From assembly GCF_902686445.1 (NCBI RefSeq), contig NC_062220.1, forward strand, positions 108,052,643 through 108,116,642: a stretch of DNA of 64,000 bases. The letters run 5' to 3'. Shown here piece after piece: positions 12,691-25,188 of this stretch. The translations under genes were made by a program, and so were the position numbers. The stretch's first letter is position 1. Every line of letters begins with the position of its first letter. The stretch comes from Sciurus carolinensis (taxonomy: Eukaryota > Chordata > Mammalia > Rodentia > Sciuridae). Below the pieces are notes generated by a model. It did no database searches, was not told where the DNA came from, and saw only the letters and a program-made list of their open reading frames with translations.

Positions 12691-12790
12691 GAGGCTGGAG
12701 ATGTAGCTCAGTGGTAAAGCGCTTGCCTAGTGTATGCAAGGTCCTGGGTTTGATCTCTAGCACCACAAAAACAAACAAACAAACAAAACC
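12691..12790 (+). mobile_element. ID/tRNA-type SINE
   Basis: The tRNA-like head 'ggctggagatgtagctcagt' is followed by a box-B-like 'ctgggtttgatctctagcac' and a (caaa)n tail. Imperfect 14-bp direct repeats at 12677-12690 and 12791-12804 ('ataagacccattga' / 'ataagatccaatgg') look like aged target-site duplications. Confidence 0.88.
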
Positions 12791-12804
12791 ATAAGATCCA
12801 ATGG

Positions 12805-14440
12805 CCCAGAAAAGTTCTCTTGTTGTGGTGGTAGTTCTGTTTTGAGTTTGGGTGGGGAGTGAACATTTCACAAGAACACAACTGGGAGCCTCCCAGGAGA
12901 AAGCCAATGATCTTAGCCAATAAGACTATCACATCTCATCATATAGGGTATCCTTTGAAACGTTGTTTTTAAGAGTAAAAGTTTAATACAACATAAACAT
13001 ATAAGGTATTAGTTAAATAAATTTTGTCACACCATAGGAAATCATGCAGTAATAATATTCTCAGAGAATATTTTAAAAATGGAAAATTCTCACAACATAA
13101 AAGAGAATACTATAGAGAAAACACATTCATATTGCATTATCTCAATTTTTTTTCAAATATGTGTGTGTAGGTATTCAAAAAACAATAATAAGTCTGAAAG
13201 GAAGCATGCCCCCAAATGGTTACTATATTCATTAATTTTTTACAATGAATGTCTAGTTTTCATAAGTGGAATGGGGACAATGATTTTTAAGAGTGAAATA
13301 ATAGATCCAAAATTGGCAAAATCTTGGTGGTGTGGAAAATTGAATGATGTAGAGAAAACCATCAGAAATTCTTCCCAAAATAGACAAAAGGAAATGATCA
13401 AAAAAAAAAAAAACAAAGGAAAGGATTTAAAGAGAGAAATTATGGAAGAGGCATTTTCCAATATGTAGAAGTTGAAGCACATGAAAAACAGAGTAAATGT
13501 GGCTTGAAACATTAACCAAGATACAGTAGAAGAAAAATCTCCCAAGATGAAGAGAAAGTTGAGTCTTGGATTAGTAGGAGGTACTAAGTGCTGAAAGGGG
13601 CCCAAGAGAACAGACTAATGGAAAAGTAGATCTTGGCAAAATGTCTGGGAGTATAATAAAAAGTAAGTCTGCCTTCAGTGTCAGACCTGTTGTGAAGGGT
13701 GAGACCAGCCTGGAATTGAGTCAACCAGAGCCAAAGTCAGGGACGCTGTGGGCAGTTCTGCACCACTTGCATCCTGATAGTAGCTGCCTCTTTTCTGTCT
13801 CTGAACACTCAGGCTTGCTCTTCATTGACAAGGTCAACAGTGTCCTCTGGAGAATCAGGACACACATACCAGAAATGAGAAAGCTGTCTGAGCTTCACCA
13901 CGGGGAAATGAAACTGACCAGGCATTGTGAGGGCCAGCAGCAGCATCCCCCCAACAAGACCAAAGCGCACCTGTGACATGGTATATTTTCTGCAATCTTG
14001 ACCAGAGAGTATGGGAGAGACCGCATTACCTCTGAAAAGAAGAAAACTGTCTTGGGAACTGAGGTATTTTGAATTTTTAAGAATGTTATCACTGTCATAC
14101 TTAAAAGTCTGGTTCACACCATCCTACAAAGCTTACAATATAGCTAATTTTTCATATCAGCTCTCCACTCAGAAGGACTTGTGTATGATAGAGTGAAATA
14201 ACCAAAGAACGTGTGGGGTGAAATGAGCTCATACAGGAAACAATGCTGAGCCTGTCCATGGTCATGTGGTCACAGAGAAATCAGTCATCAGTCACTGCTG
14301 TGACCTGCTCAATCTGCATCAGAAGGAATTAGAATTCACCCATCTAAGACCTGTTGAATTTGAATAGTCCAGAAAACTGCAATGTACACACATTCTGCCA
14401 CAGCTCACGCTGCCTACTGAGATAATGCATTTCTTATTCC
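12805..14440. other. DDC intron 4, unassigned sequence
   Basis: A/T-rich first part, then (13640-14440) more mixed sequence. Several ORFs around 100-130 codons (for example 13079-13468 plus, 13240-13605 minus) overlap each other on opposite strands and have low-complexity K/N or F content. They are not supported as genes. Confidence 0.4.
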
Positions 14441-14449
14441 CAAAGATTC

Positions 14450-14890
14450 AAGGTCTAGTACCCCAAACCTGTGACTGCCACACAGGGAAAAGTGACTTTG
14501 CTGACATGATTAAGTTAAGAACCTTGACTCAGGGAGATTATTTAGATTATTGAGTGGACCCAATCCAATCACATGGGTCTTTTGACCCACTTTTTCATTT
14601 GTGGTTAGAGAACATAACCATAAAAAAAAAGAGATCAGAGAGTTGCAGCATAGTGGCTTTGATGATGGAGGTGGGGGCATGGGACAAGGATTTCCAGAAA
14701 TCTCTCAAAGCTGAGAAAGGTGAGGAAATGGATTCTTCCCTTGAACCCCCAAAGGGTCAACCTGGATTTTAGCCCAGTAAGACCCAGGTCAGACTTCTGA
14801 CCTACAGAACTGTAAGATAATAAATTTGTTTGAAAGTCACTAACATGTGTTATGGCACTGGTAATGTGTTAGGCAGTAACAGAAAATTAA
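14450..14890 (+). mobile_element. MLT1-like MaLR LTR remnant
   Basis: Diverged MLT1 layout: 'tctagtaccccaaacctgtg', 'gctgacatgattaagttaag', 'gagtggacccaatccaatca', 'ctacagaactgtaagataat' and a degraded end near 14880. Confidence 0.6.
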
Positions 14891-15089
14891 ATAATAGGAG
14901 TTTAAACACCCTAGTCTTGTTGAGTAGCTTTAATCCTGGAGATTGAGAAGCTTGCTTCCTAGTTCAGTTTGGATACATATTAAGTGAAAAGAATGAGTTA
15001 AACATGTGTATAGAAACAGTAGCATCATTAGGTAAACTATCCTTAGGTAAACTCATAGATAAGTGGCATTTATAGTCATTGAAATGTAG

Positions 15090-15300
15090 CCACAACTGTC
15101 ACTTGAGTCATGGACAGAGTCCTGTGGTAGTGGTGAGATTACAGGCTCTGAGTCACAAAGACATGGTCTGTAAATTACAACCTGTAGCCAAGGGAAAGTT
15201 AACTGTTGTTCTGTGCCTTGGTTTCCTCACCTGTAAAATAGGGCTTCCTAACTCATTGAGCTGTTATGAAAATTAAAGAATCATTAACACTTAGCATGGA
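15090..15300 (+). mobile_element. MIR SINE remnant
   Basis: A typical MIR core and 3' half: 'gtgccttggtttcctcacct', 'gtaaaatagggcttcctaac' and 'tgagctgttatgaaaattaa'. It lies in DDC intron 4. Confidence 0.7.
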
Positions 15301-15731
15301 CCTGTTGAGAATGACTATATGGTAGCACTTACAACAGGGAAAAAGACACAAATGACAGTCATGATGGATTCAATTCTGCCAGGATCTAGGCAGTGCTTAG
15401 CAATGTAAAACCAGCATAAATTTGAGCTGTTTCTATTTCTATGCACCTGCTATGCTATGTATTAGCCACTATGCTACCAACCATGACTGGGGGTCTGGAG
15501 AAGTCAGTGCCCTGTTTAAAGCTAGTGAGAGACAGACTGGGATCCAAATCCAGATCCTGTCAACTCCAAAACCTGAATTTCCCCCAGAGTTCAGCTTTGC
15601 TTTTTCTCTGGAAGAAATAAAGAGGACAGAGCAAGAAGCTGCAGAGGTGTCCCTCTTCCCAACCACATTTGTGGTCATTGTGGATCCCATGTATCCCATA
15701 ACGCTATCCTCCCCACCTCACTCTGTCTTAC

Positions 15732-15851
15732 CTGGATCACTCCTCCCCCTTCTCCAGCTTTTCCAGCCAAAAATGCCTCTGGTAGCTGCAGCATCTTCCC
15801 AAGCCAGTCCATCATCACTGTCTCCAGCTCTGTGCATGCTGGACTCGCCGC
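15732..15851 (-). CDS. DDC: DDC exon 4 (residues 106-145)
   Basis: This exon encodes 40 residues, [20 protein letters not shown] through AGEGGGVIQ. Boundaries are acceptor 'ccccacatag' and a GTAAGA donor, phase 0. The [15 protein letters not shown] segment is typical of group II PLP decarboxylases, and the GEGGGVIQ turn leads into the GSAS phosphate-binding loop of the next exon. The middle reads [16 protein letters not shown], closer to mouse ([16 protein letters not shown]) than to human, which supports a rodent source. Confidence 0.97.
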
Positions 15852-16014
15852 CTATGTGGGGAAGAGAGAAGGAATAAACCAAGGGTAGCTGCCTCTGCTT
15901 CATGTCTGCATGGAATACAAGGGTGAGATAAAGGATTACTTATTTCTGTCTCTTTTCTTAACAAAAAGTTTCAAAATTATTTAAAACATCTACCCTGGGT
16001 GGGTATTAATTGTA

Positions 16015-16370
16015 TGGTTGCTATGTGTTTCCCAAAATTCACATGCAGGAAAGAGAACTCCCAATGTGAGAGTATTGAGAGGTAGGGACTTTAAGAGTGA
16101 TGCAGTCATGGGGGCATAACCCTCATGAATGAGTTAGGCCATTATTGCAGGAGTGCATTAGTTATAAAAGAGAAGAGTGCAGCTGGATGTCTTCAATCTG
16201 TCTCAGCCATGCTCACTTACTCTTGCAGCAAGAAGGCCAGATGCCATGCCAAAGATCTTGAACTTCCCAGCCTACAGAACTATGAGTCAAAGGAATTTCA
16301 AATTTACAAATCACCCGGTCTCTGGCAATCTGCTATAGTATCAGAAATGGACAAAGACAAGGGTATGCTC
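16015..16370 (+). mobile_element. MLT1-like MaLR LTR remnant
   Basis: Landmarks in order: 'cccaaaattcacatgcagga', 'gtattgagaggtagggactt', 'ataaccctcatgaatgagtt', 'gttataaaagagaagagtgc' and 'cttcccagcctacagaacta'. Confidence 0.7.
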
Positions 16371-16705
16371 CCCCTTCTTGTTTCCAGAGAGGCATCAGCA
16401 TCTTAGTACATGGGAGGGCTGGCAGCAGGGATCCAAGTTCCTCCCAGAACTGATGCATAACTGAGGGACTACTCTGAGCAAACAGTGCTGAGACTTTCAT
16501 AAAGAGAAATTTGTCTCCCTATCCTTCACTTGGGGAGCCTCCTGGATCTGCTAATAGAAGTGATGTGCTCCCTGTGTGCAAGTCTCTGCATGTCTCTATG
16601 TCCCTTCCTGACAATGGTGAACTCAGCATCCTTATCATTTCTCCATCACAGACTTGGGTCACAGGAGGCGAGCCCTGAACTGTGCCTAGAGATGTCACCT
16701 CTAAT

Positions 16706-16737
<32 letters not shown>

Positions 16738-16742
16738 GCACA
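16706..16742. repeat. (AC)n microsatellite
   Basis: Two short AC runs separated by an AAAC interruption, about 37 bp in all. Confidence 0.93.
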
Positions 16743-18738
16743 ATCATGGGTTGTCTAGGGACCAGTGCCAGAGCAAGGAGGCCAGAAGTTGTGGAATTTC
16801 GAGAGGAGCAGAAGGAAGTAAACAGCTGCTGAACACCAGATTAAAATCACCCATTCTCAGATATGATTTAAGTGCCTGAAACAAGTCCCAATCTTGTGCT
16901 CCTTAACCAACAATCATGCAAGTCTGGGAAGGAGTGCATGGCTACCACCATGAATCTTACTGTGCTTCACTGCATGGGCACTGCATACTTGCTCAGTATT
17001 CATTGTTTATAGAAGGATCTAGAAAGACCCATGGTAGGTCCTCCTCCATGGTCACAAGAAAATAGAAAGAGCTTAGTATAGAGTCAAGGAAGTAGGTGCT
17101 GCACAGCTTTTGTCTCTGGACATCCCTAGGTAAGCCATTGCTCTTGTGTTGTCTTTTAAGCTCCTGATGACCTGGGCCTATGGACTCTCCCTTATTGCAG
17201 ACAGAAGTGGCAGGTGGGCCTTGGTCCCATCCAAAGATGGACTGAGCCTCCACCTTCAGCTGAGGTTCCACATAAAGGACCCAGATGAGGTGCTCAGGGT
17301 GTTCTCATGTCTGCCTGTGCACATCAGCATCATGATGTGTTGCAGGTAAACAGAAGTAAGGACTTTCTCCCTGCTGGTCAGGTCAGCTTCATCTTCGTGG
17401 GTTATAACCCATCCTGACTTAACCTAGATTCAGGCATAGGAAGCTGTGCTCCCTGTTAGGAACCATAGCTATCAGGCAATGCAGCCTCCAAGACAGGGAT
17501 GCACCCCCTCAAAGGCCCAAGAGAATCAGACTGTCCTAGAAAGAACAGATATAATTGGAGATGGATGTGCTAAGTCACCCTGCAGGAACATAAAGCTTTT
17601 GACTAGCAGAAGTACACAAAACTTGCTACAATATCTAATAAAAAGAAAATGTTCTTTAGAAGAGGGTATGACAGTCATGGTTATACAGGCTTGTGCCTAG
17701 GGCCAGCTATGATCCACAAGGAAGAAGGCCCTGAATTCTCAATAGAGGAGCAGTGCAGACAACTGTAGCAGGAATTGGCCACATCATCAGCCCTTCTTAG
17801 ACCTGTGACTCCCACTTGCCCAGCACCTGCTAACCCCCAGTCTGAAGAACAACAGTAACTGAGTAGATGAAGCCACCAACTGGGCTGGGCCCTGCTTCTT
17901 AGTACTATGAACTAAAAACTAAGCCTCTCCTTTCCATATCTCAGGCCCTCAATATGAGTTAATACTCAGAAGTCCACCCACTCCCAGCCACAGATCAGGT
18001 GAACACTCTGGACTAAGAAGGTCTAAGACAGACCCCAGGTTTTGAAGACCTCCCCACAGTATGGGCCCACTGATGGTCAGCAAGCAGTTCTGCTTCTGAC
18101 CTCTCTGCATTCTGAAAGGAATCTTTCCTGAAACATTGTGCTAGCATAGAGAGGCACAGGAAGAGCCAGCCCTGCTGCTTTCTGAGCAGGGAACTTTCTA
18201 GGCATTTTATGCTGGATATGATGAGACTGGTGGCCATCATGCAGGCAATGGGCCCATTTCCAGACATCCACACACTGCTCACTGGGCCCATCTGCTGGGC
18301 TGGGGCTTCTCCCAGGGCAGTGACCCTGGTGGAGGGCAAATGGAATGACACAGGATCAGTAGCAATCTTGAAATTTGGAATGTATAGAAATTCTCTTGTC
18401 TATTAGGGGGAAATGCAGATTCCCAGTCTTGGGTTGCAGAAAATCACCAGCCTTGGGTGTGATTTTAATTTAAACTAAGTGCTTATAAAAAACAGCATTG
18501 TGCAGGATTGACTTCAGGTCATTGAGACCTTTCCATAAAGCACTCTTTCTTCTCTGTCAATTTCCCTCCATTTGGAATCTCTCCTCCTTTAATGGCACCC
18601 TTTTTGAGATGATCCTTCCCTCCTCCCTGCAAGATGACCTGCAGCCCACAGGTGGCACAGCCATCTGCTCATGTCCTGTGTGTACAGAGGCCACCTCCCC
18701 ACACAGGGACTAGCCCCCAGGATCACTGAGACACTCAC

Positions 18739-18852
18739 CCAGGAGAAGCCTATGCAGCCGATGGCTCCACACAGCATGTCTGCGAGCATGGCCGGGTACG
18801 AGCTGGCTGTGGGGAAGTAGGCGAAGAAATAGGGGCTGTGCCAGTGAGTTAC
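18739..18852 (-). CDS. DDC: DDC exon 3 (residues 68-105)
   Basis: This exon encodes 38 residues, from [20 protein letters not shown] to [11 protein letters not shown]. Acceptor is 'ccaccttcctacag' and donor GTGAGT, phase 0. It carries the substrate-pocket residues known from AADC structures (Trp71, Tyr79, Phe80, Pro81, Thr82), all intact. The 114-bp length is divisible by three. Loss of exactly this exon in human gives the described 442-residue isoform (480 minus 38), so the same in-frame skip is possible here. Confidence 0.98.
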
Positions 18853-19679
18853 CTGTAGGAAGGTGGAGCAGTTACTCATGGGTGAGGGTAGCCAGGCTGT
18901 ACCAGGAGCAGGGACCCAGGTGCCTTCTGTGTTCCTGGCTGGTGGAGCAACTTGGCTTGGATGCTTTTCTCAAATTTCAGTCATCCTAAGACCTTTCTCC
19001 CAACATTTTGTAGCATCTACATTTCACCTGTTAATAGGGTAAATGGACCCTTTATTTTATACTTGAATGTATTTGCTAGCTAAAAGGGGAACAGTACATC
19101 CTTAAAGTAAAAGAAACATCATTATCACTTATTAAAATGAATGAGTCATAACAAGTGAAATCTCTAAAAATGGCATCGTTTTAAGTTCTTGGAAGGAGGT
19201 CTGGTCAGAGAAGGCACTGCTTTTGAGGTCTTTTTGAATCTTGGTTTTCACAAATCTGCTCTAAAAATTAAAGTCTACATCTTTCTTTTAATTTCTGATT
19301 TTTCAGTTTCCATCAGATTCCAAACACACATTTTGTCTCACTGTCACCTCCTCACTCTCCTGTACAAACCATTTCCTCCTGCTGAGCATCCCTCTGGGAT
19401 GCCGAATACTTCCTGCCTCCTCTGTCCCCTAGAGTGGCCACTGTCCCCCAGCTACCTTGCCCTGACTGTGAGCTGTCAGCCTTCCTCTACCCCAGTTGAA
19501 GGAAACACCTTGCCCTGTGACATACCTGAATTAGGCACAGAGGAAAAGCTCAAGGTGGACTAGAGGAGGAGGTTCATAAATGGATGGTCACAGCTCTGTG
19601 ACCTAGATAGTGTCCTTAGGGGCCCAGGGGTGCTGGGAGCCAAGGTAGAAGGGAGGCCACCCTAAGCCAACATAGGTTG

Positions 19680-20030
19680 CCATGGATTGAATATTTGTGT
19701 CCTCCCCACCCCCACCAAATTCATGGGTTGAAACTCCAACCCATCAAACGATGGTATTAGGAGACAGGGCCTTTTTGAAATGATTATATCATGAGAGTGG
19801 AGCCCTCCTGACAGGATTAGGACCTTTATGGGAAGAGACCAGAGAGCTAACTCTCTTCCTCCTTGTGCTAATATCAGAAGTCAGCTGTCTGTTATCCAGG
19901 AAGAGGGCCTTCCTGAATCTAACACCTCGATCTCAGAATTCCAGACTCTAGAACTATGAGAAATCAATGTCTGTTGGTTAAGCCACCCAAGTAGGAACAA
20001 CCTTTGTTCAAACTCCCTGCTAAAATTTGG
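19680..20030 (+). mobile_element. MLT1-like MaLR LTR remnant
   Basis: A good run of MLT1 landmarks: 'aaattcatgggttgaaactc', 'gatggtattaggagacaggg', 'atcatgagagtggagccctc', 'ctagaactatgagaaatcaa' and 'ttggttaagccacccaag'. Confidence 0.75.
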
Positions 20031-20395
20031 ATCTTAAGTGTTCCCCAAAGGTTCATGTGTTAGAGGATCACTCCCAAGGGTGGGACTATTGGGGGGTGGT
20101 TGAGCCCTTAGGAGGTAGGGCCTAGTGGGAAGTCTTTAGGTCATTGAGGGTATGCCCTTGAAGGGGAGTGTGGGACCTTGGTCCCTTCCTCTTTTTCTCT
20201 TTTAGCCATGAAATGAATGGTTTGGCTCCACTATGTGCTCCCCACATGATGTGCTGCTTCGCCACAGACACAAAGCAATACACACTGACATGTATTGAAA
20301 CATAAAAGGCTGTGATGCAAAACAAACCTTTTCTCTTTATAATATGATTATCTCAGGTGTATGTTATAGTGACAGAAACCTGTCTAAGACATTTC
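20030..20395 (+). mobile_element. MaLR-like LTR remnant (second family)
   Basis: Begins 'atcttaagtgttccccaaag' and includes 'aggtagggcctagtgggaag', 'gtcattgagggtatgccctt' and 'catgaaatgaatggtttggc'. The element at 40545-40870 has the same order of motifs ('ttgggcatgtgcccttgaag', 'gaagtgaatgagtttccctc'), so they are related copies. The family name is uncertain. Confidence 0.6.
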
Positions 20396-22094
20396 ATACA
20401 GTCTGGACAAAGATGCAGATATTTATTTCCTCCATAACACTAGTTATTAAGTATATGCTGTCCAAGATGTGGCATGAGCAATCTTGATTGTGAAAATAAT
20501 TAACTAGAAAGCTCATCAAATGCTGAGAGTGTTCAGCAGTCCCACTGAAGCTATGGACACTTCCAAGTCAGCCAGGCCTGGGGAGCCATGAAGAGAGAGG
20601 GAGAGGAAGATGCTGAGTGTATATGGGCTGAGGGTTCTAATGTGGAAGGTGACAGTGAGTCTGAGAGCCCTGAGGAGCTGCATAGGCTGAATGCTGCATT
20701 CATTGCAACAGGCTTGGGGTCCATAACAGATTTAGGGGCCAGGGACAAGATTTCTTTCAAGATCAGAAAAAATGTGAACTTGCTAGTCAAAGAAAAAAAT
20801 GTAACTATAATGCTAAGGTATTCAGCTTTATGTCAATGCATTTGTAAAATATGATTTTGCATATTTCTATGAAGGAAGGAGCCTAAAAAGGTACAAATTC
20901 CCAGGGTCCAGGACAGTAACACTGTGGCCTGGATCCTTAGCCTTTCTTCAGGGATTCAGAATCTTTATACTTCCTCCAGTTCTATTCCCTCCTTATCATC
21001 TTCCGGAAACCTGGGGAAGGGAGTCTTTCTTGATTAGGACGTGTGCTTTTTTGCTTCACTCTCTGCTAAGAGTCACAACAATGTTGGGGTAGATGGACCC
21101 AATCTTGCTCTGTACCTAAAGCAGAGCACTCACCTACTTTCCCTCCAATCACAGACCTGCAACAGGTAGGTTTGGAAATAGCCCCAGGGACCCAACCTCA
21201 CAGCTGTGTTTCCCAGCTCTGCTCTGAGCAGTAAATACTTCAGTGTAGTCAAGCAGGAAGACTTTAGTTCCCCCTTCCTATACTCCTCTGCTTATCATTT
21301 AACCATACCTCCTTTGTATGGGTTTTATGTATGATAAAAGGAGGGGTGCCCTAAGAAGTGCCCTGGAATTGAGGAACTATCTTTGAACTGAGGGCCTGAG
21401 TCTCAGGCCTGAGACCCTGGACCTAGGTCCAACATTTGCCTTCTCAGGTTCTCTGTACTCTGATAATGAGGGACTGGGTCTCAATGATCCTAGATTCCTC
21501 CTGCTCTGTATCTCACATGCTTGCTTTTTATTAATCTTACAACCCCAGAAGTGCAGGGGGTGGAGGGCCAATCTGCCAACTCCATCAATGCCAGGCTTGG
21601 GACTTGGCATACTGTTTGTGGAAACTAAATTGGTCACACTGGATGACAGGTTTAACAACCCTCATCAATGTGCTAGGGTCAGGCCAGCCTATTCAAAGAG
21701 CCACAGTAATGCAAGGGCTTTGAGGTGAATTCCTTGGTGGGGAAAATAATACTGCAGAAACACAGATCTGAAGTGAGGTCTCGTGCCAACCCCTCTGCTC
21801 CCCCTGACTAGGTATCAGGGATGACAACAGGTTTTGCTTCTTTGTGGATGGAATGATCTGTGCCCTCTGGAGAGAAGCAAAGCCATGTTGCTCACTCTCA
21901 AACAAAATGAACAAAACATTTGGTAAACATAACAATGATAGGAGTATGCTTTGTTTGCAGCAATTAACTTAATTGCAATCAGCAACCGGGGACTTGTTTC
22001 CTCTGACCAGCATTTGATAACACACGTAAGTACCAAGTGTCTTGGGGTAGGGACTAGTCTCAGAAGAGAGCCCACTTGTTTCCTTTGGAGTCTG

Positions 22095-22290
22095 CATGAT
22101 CTGAATTGGGACCCAGGCTCCATCATTTACTGGATGTGTGACCTTATGTGGAGCACATACTCTGTTGAGCTTCAGTTGCCTTGGATATAAGATAAAAATG
22201 ATAGAAATTTCTCTCCAAACTAAGTGTTGTGAGAATTTTGGGAAACAATTTATGTGAATTTCACAGTGTCCAGTAGGTTCCACATTAGCA
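22095..22290 (+). mobile_element. MIR SINE remnant
   Basis: Contains 'tactggatgtgtgacctta', 'ttgagcttcagttgccttgg' and 'gttgtgagaattttgggaaa', the MIR core and 3' order. It is close (about 40 bp) to the exon 2 donor. Confidence 0.65.
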
Positions 22291-22328
22291 CTAAGCTTCC
22301 TGTTCTCTGACCTTGGATATACACTTAC

Positions 22329-22529
22329 CCCTGGCATGATTATCTTCTCAATGTCATTGATGATGTCCTCAAATGCTTCTGGCTCTTGGGGGGCAGCAGT
22401 GGGGATCAGGGGTCGCAGGTAGCCAGGCTCCACATCAGGGTACACTGGGCGCCCCTCAATGCCTTCCAGGTAGTCAGCCACATAATCTACCATCTCTTTC
22501 CCTCTCCTCCGGAATTCACTTGCATTCAT
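22329..22529 (-). CDS. DDC: DDC exon 2, first coding exon (residues 1-67)
   Basis: Translation starts at the ATG at 22529-22527 and encodes 67 residues, [20 protein letters not shown] to DIEKIIMPG, ending at a GTAAGT donor in phase 0. The start is chosen because the N-terminus matches DDC exactly ([16 protein letters not shown]). It also has an A at -3, and only 28 nt of exon lie upstream of it. AADC is a cytosolic PLP-dependent homodimer that converts L-DOPA to dopamine and 5-hydroxytryptophan to serotonin. This N-terminal segment wraps around the partner subunit. Differences from human (for example [16 protein letters not shown]) are conservative. Confidence 0.98.
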
Positions 22530-22557
22530 GGTGACTGTGCTCTGTCAGAGGTAGAAA
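22530..22557 (-). other. DDC: DDC exon 2, 5' UTR part and splice acceptor
   Basis: Reading the minus strand, a strong polypyrimidine tract and AG ('ttttttctctttgtag') precede 28 nt of untranslated exon ending in 'cagtcacc' just before the start codon. This shows that at least one noncoding exon lies further upstream, at higher coordinates, as in other mammals. Confidence 0.85.
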
Positions 22558-24985
22558 CTACAAAGAGAAAAAAGAAACTTTACAAACCACTGGACTGGAG
22601 GAGGGTAATTCCAAGCCAGCTGTCAGAACCACATGGGCAGTGACCCCTACACCCTGGAGGCCACACAGACACAGAGTCAGGCCCACTTTCTTTCATGTGT
22701 GAATGAGGTAGACAGAACAAAGGATTGGGGTCCTGCAGAAAGACACTTAATCTATTATTTGCTAGCTACTAAACAGAAGACAACACAATATCTCTATTTC
22801 ATTTTCTACACTAGTAGAATGCACTAGAGGCATACATTTATACTCATGAACTGACTTCACTCGTCATTTGACAGAGACAAGCTCTACCCCTGAGCCTCAC
22901 TCCCAACTGAGAGATAACTGTAATAGCACTGACCTCTGAGATACAATCTAACAGTCCTCCTAGGCTCGGTCAACAACCATCTTCTTTCCTTTGGATTCCA
23001 TCTTCAGGTGAACCTGCACCTCTACATATAACCTGATTTTCAGAAATAATGCATTTTTTATTACATAAGTAATATACAGGTAATTCTAGTAACTATTTAT
23101 GTCCTAAAATTTGCCATGAACTCTGAATTAATGAGTACTATACTAGTCCTCACAGGGAAAATACAGGGTTAGGTTCCTGGAGAGTGATCGAGAGTATTTT
23201 TTTTTCAACCAATCAATACATGACTTTTTATGTGTTTGTTAAAAAGACACCTTATATAATATGTATTGAATGATTAACATTAAATCTGCATTCACTCACA
23301 CCATAAGTCATGCCTGAAAGAATCTTGTGTAACACATATTTCTCCATAAGGCACATCACTGTCTGCTTGTGCTTAGGAGCCCTAGATAGTACGTGTGCAC
23401 TTCATTTTAGGGGAACATTTTAAATGGCAAAATCACCAAGAAAAAGCACAGAATTGTAAAGAATGTCACATTAAATATACAGAAAACAAGACACTTGCTA
23501 TTAGTATGAGAGCTGAAACAAGAGGGCAGAGTAGGATAATTTGCATGCATGGAATCTGCAGATAGTAAGAACTAATTGTGTTGCCAAAACAGGTACCTAG
23601 AATGGCACCACCCCAAATTCTGGCACATAGTCTTCCAGAATATTTCCTATATTTGTAGGAAACAATTATGGTAAGCAAGGTATGATTTCTGATTCTTCCA
23701 TAGTCCAAAGCCTCATAATTCAAGACAAATTTCCCCATGAATAGTTCAGAAGTAAATCAACATCCACTGTAATTAGCAATGGTGTCACTTTGACACTAAA
23801 TTGCTGACATTTCTCTATGCTCCCCATTTTTGACAGTTTTTGTGATGTTAAAGGTGTTGAAAATCTACTCATCAAGAACTCATTAAAAGTGGTAAGACAG
23901 ATTTTATAGAAGATTAATGCAATAGGGGAGAGACTGAACTCAACTTTAAATACAACAGCCAAAGGACAGGTGAGAGGGTCAGTGGATGAAAAATTAGTGA
24001 GAGGAATGTGGTTAGTCTCAAGGGTGGGGAGGAAGCAGAACTTGATTAGATGCCACAGGTAGAAGTAGATGAAATTGATTGGATACATGGGATGGGGACT
24101 TGTTACCAAACTGGCTTATCAGGATTTCTTGCTAAAACTAGTGTCGGCAATCTAGATAAAGCCAAACAAGAAGACAAATTGGGGAGCCTGACTGAAGTTG
24201 GATCAAGGATTGAGCCTTTGTCCAAGGTGAACCTGCTGGAAGATGCTTTTCTTCTCTCAGAAATCTTTCTAATCATCCTTTTTCAGAATGTTTTGTGCTA
24301 AATGAACAATGCATAGCAGTTTGTAGGTTACTTCAAGGTCTGCTGTAAGATCCAATCCCACTTTAAAGTTATTATTTGAGTGCACATTTTTCAGTGAGTG
24401 TCTGAGTAGCAGTGACGGGGACTTAAGATAAGACTCTAGATTACAGCGACAGTTAATACCAAACTAACAGCAGGAGAAAAATCATTGCATCATTGCACCT
24501 TTGCACTTCATAAACTAAGGGCTGTGGAGGGTTCCACTCCTCAGCTCAAATATCATGGCCACGTGGTAAAACTTCTGGTTTACAATTCCTGGTGTCCTGT
24601 AGCTTTCAAAATTAATTTTGGAAATTAAATTTTGAAGTTACTCAGCTTATTTCAAATTTTGGACTTAGAGTGAAACCCTTTTCACCTCAAGTGAAAGGGA
24701 CTTGCAAGTGACATGCTTCAAATTCAACCAAAACATCTCACACCAAAACTCTTTTTGCAAGTTCAGGCTCTCACTGCGTAATTACTGAGTAACTTTTCCA
24801 TGGTGTTTGTCTTTTTCGTCATGTGATTTCTAATGATATTCACAGTGTGTGCCACTATTTTTGAACATTTGGATCATTTTCAGTTTCCACTTACATTAGT
24901 GGGAAAAGTAGCTGGATCCCACGGGCCAACTCTTCAGGATCAAGAGTTGAAGGATTCTGAGTCACAACCTGACTCTTATTTTTAT
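22558..24985. other. DDC intron 1, proximal part
   Basis: Mostly unassigned. About 23120-23430 looks like a DNA-transposon remnant ('aatacagggttaggttcctg', 'aaaaagacaccttatataat', 'aacacatatttctccataag'). Overlapping ORFs at 23720-24109 (minus) and 24050-24301 (plus) resemble no family I know. Confidence 0.45.
23120..23430 (+). mobile_element. Probable Tigger/MER-type DNA transposon remnant
   Basis: Shares with mammalian DNA-transposon consensus sequences the runs 'aaaatacagggttaggttcc', 'ccaatcaatacatgactttt' and 'catcactgtctgcttgtgct'. Family assignment is from memory and uncertain. Confidence 0.4.
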
Positions 24986-24992
24986 TAGATGT

Positions 24993-25188
24993 GAAAGGCC
25001 AGACATGGTGATATATACCTGTCATCCCAGCTACTGGGGAAGTTGAGGAAGGGGGATCACAAGATGGAGGACAGCATGAATAACTTAGGGAGAGACTGTT
25101 TCAAAAAATAAAAAGGACTGGGGGTGTGGCTCAGTTGCAAAAACACCCCTGGATTTAATCCCCATTACAAAAAAAAAAAAAAAAAAAT
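24993..25188 (+). mobile_element. B1-dID dimeric SINE
   Basis: A 7SL/B1-type left part ('ggccagacatggtgatatat', 'cccagctactggggaagttg') joins an ID/tRNA-type right part ('ggactgggggtgtggctcag') ending in poly-A (25168-25187). The dimer is typical of squirrels and relatives. Confidence 0.85.

Larger units (their letters stand above)
15852..18738. other. DDC intron 3
   Basis: Holds an MLT1-like remnant (about 16015-16370), an (AC)n microsatellite (16706-16742) and about 2 kb without an obvious repeat (16750-18738). ORFs in that last part, such as 18013-18351 minus and 17446-17700 plus, show no domain or homologous motif I recognise. Confidence 0.5.
18853..22328. other. DDC intron 2
   Basis: Contains two adjacent MaLR-like LTR remnants (about 19680-20030 and 20030-20395) and a MIR (about 22095-22290). 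The rest is unassigned. ORFs such as 19189-19563 have no recognised domain. The long minus ORF at 21969-22529 is exon 2 read through its donor into this intron. Confidence 0.55.

Noticed and set aside
13079..13605. Overlapping ORFs of 129 and 121 codons
   Set aside because: They lie on opposite strands of A/T-rich DNA with low-complexity K/N and F runs; no family resemblance.
17050..18400. Possible processed pseudogene in DDC intron 3
   Set aside because: Several modest ORFs occur on both strands, but I could not identify a parent protein or a poly-A tail with target duplications.
21969..22529. 186-codon minus ORF taken as one gene
   Set aside because: Only residues 1-67 are DDC; the rest is translation past the GTAAGT donor into intron 2.
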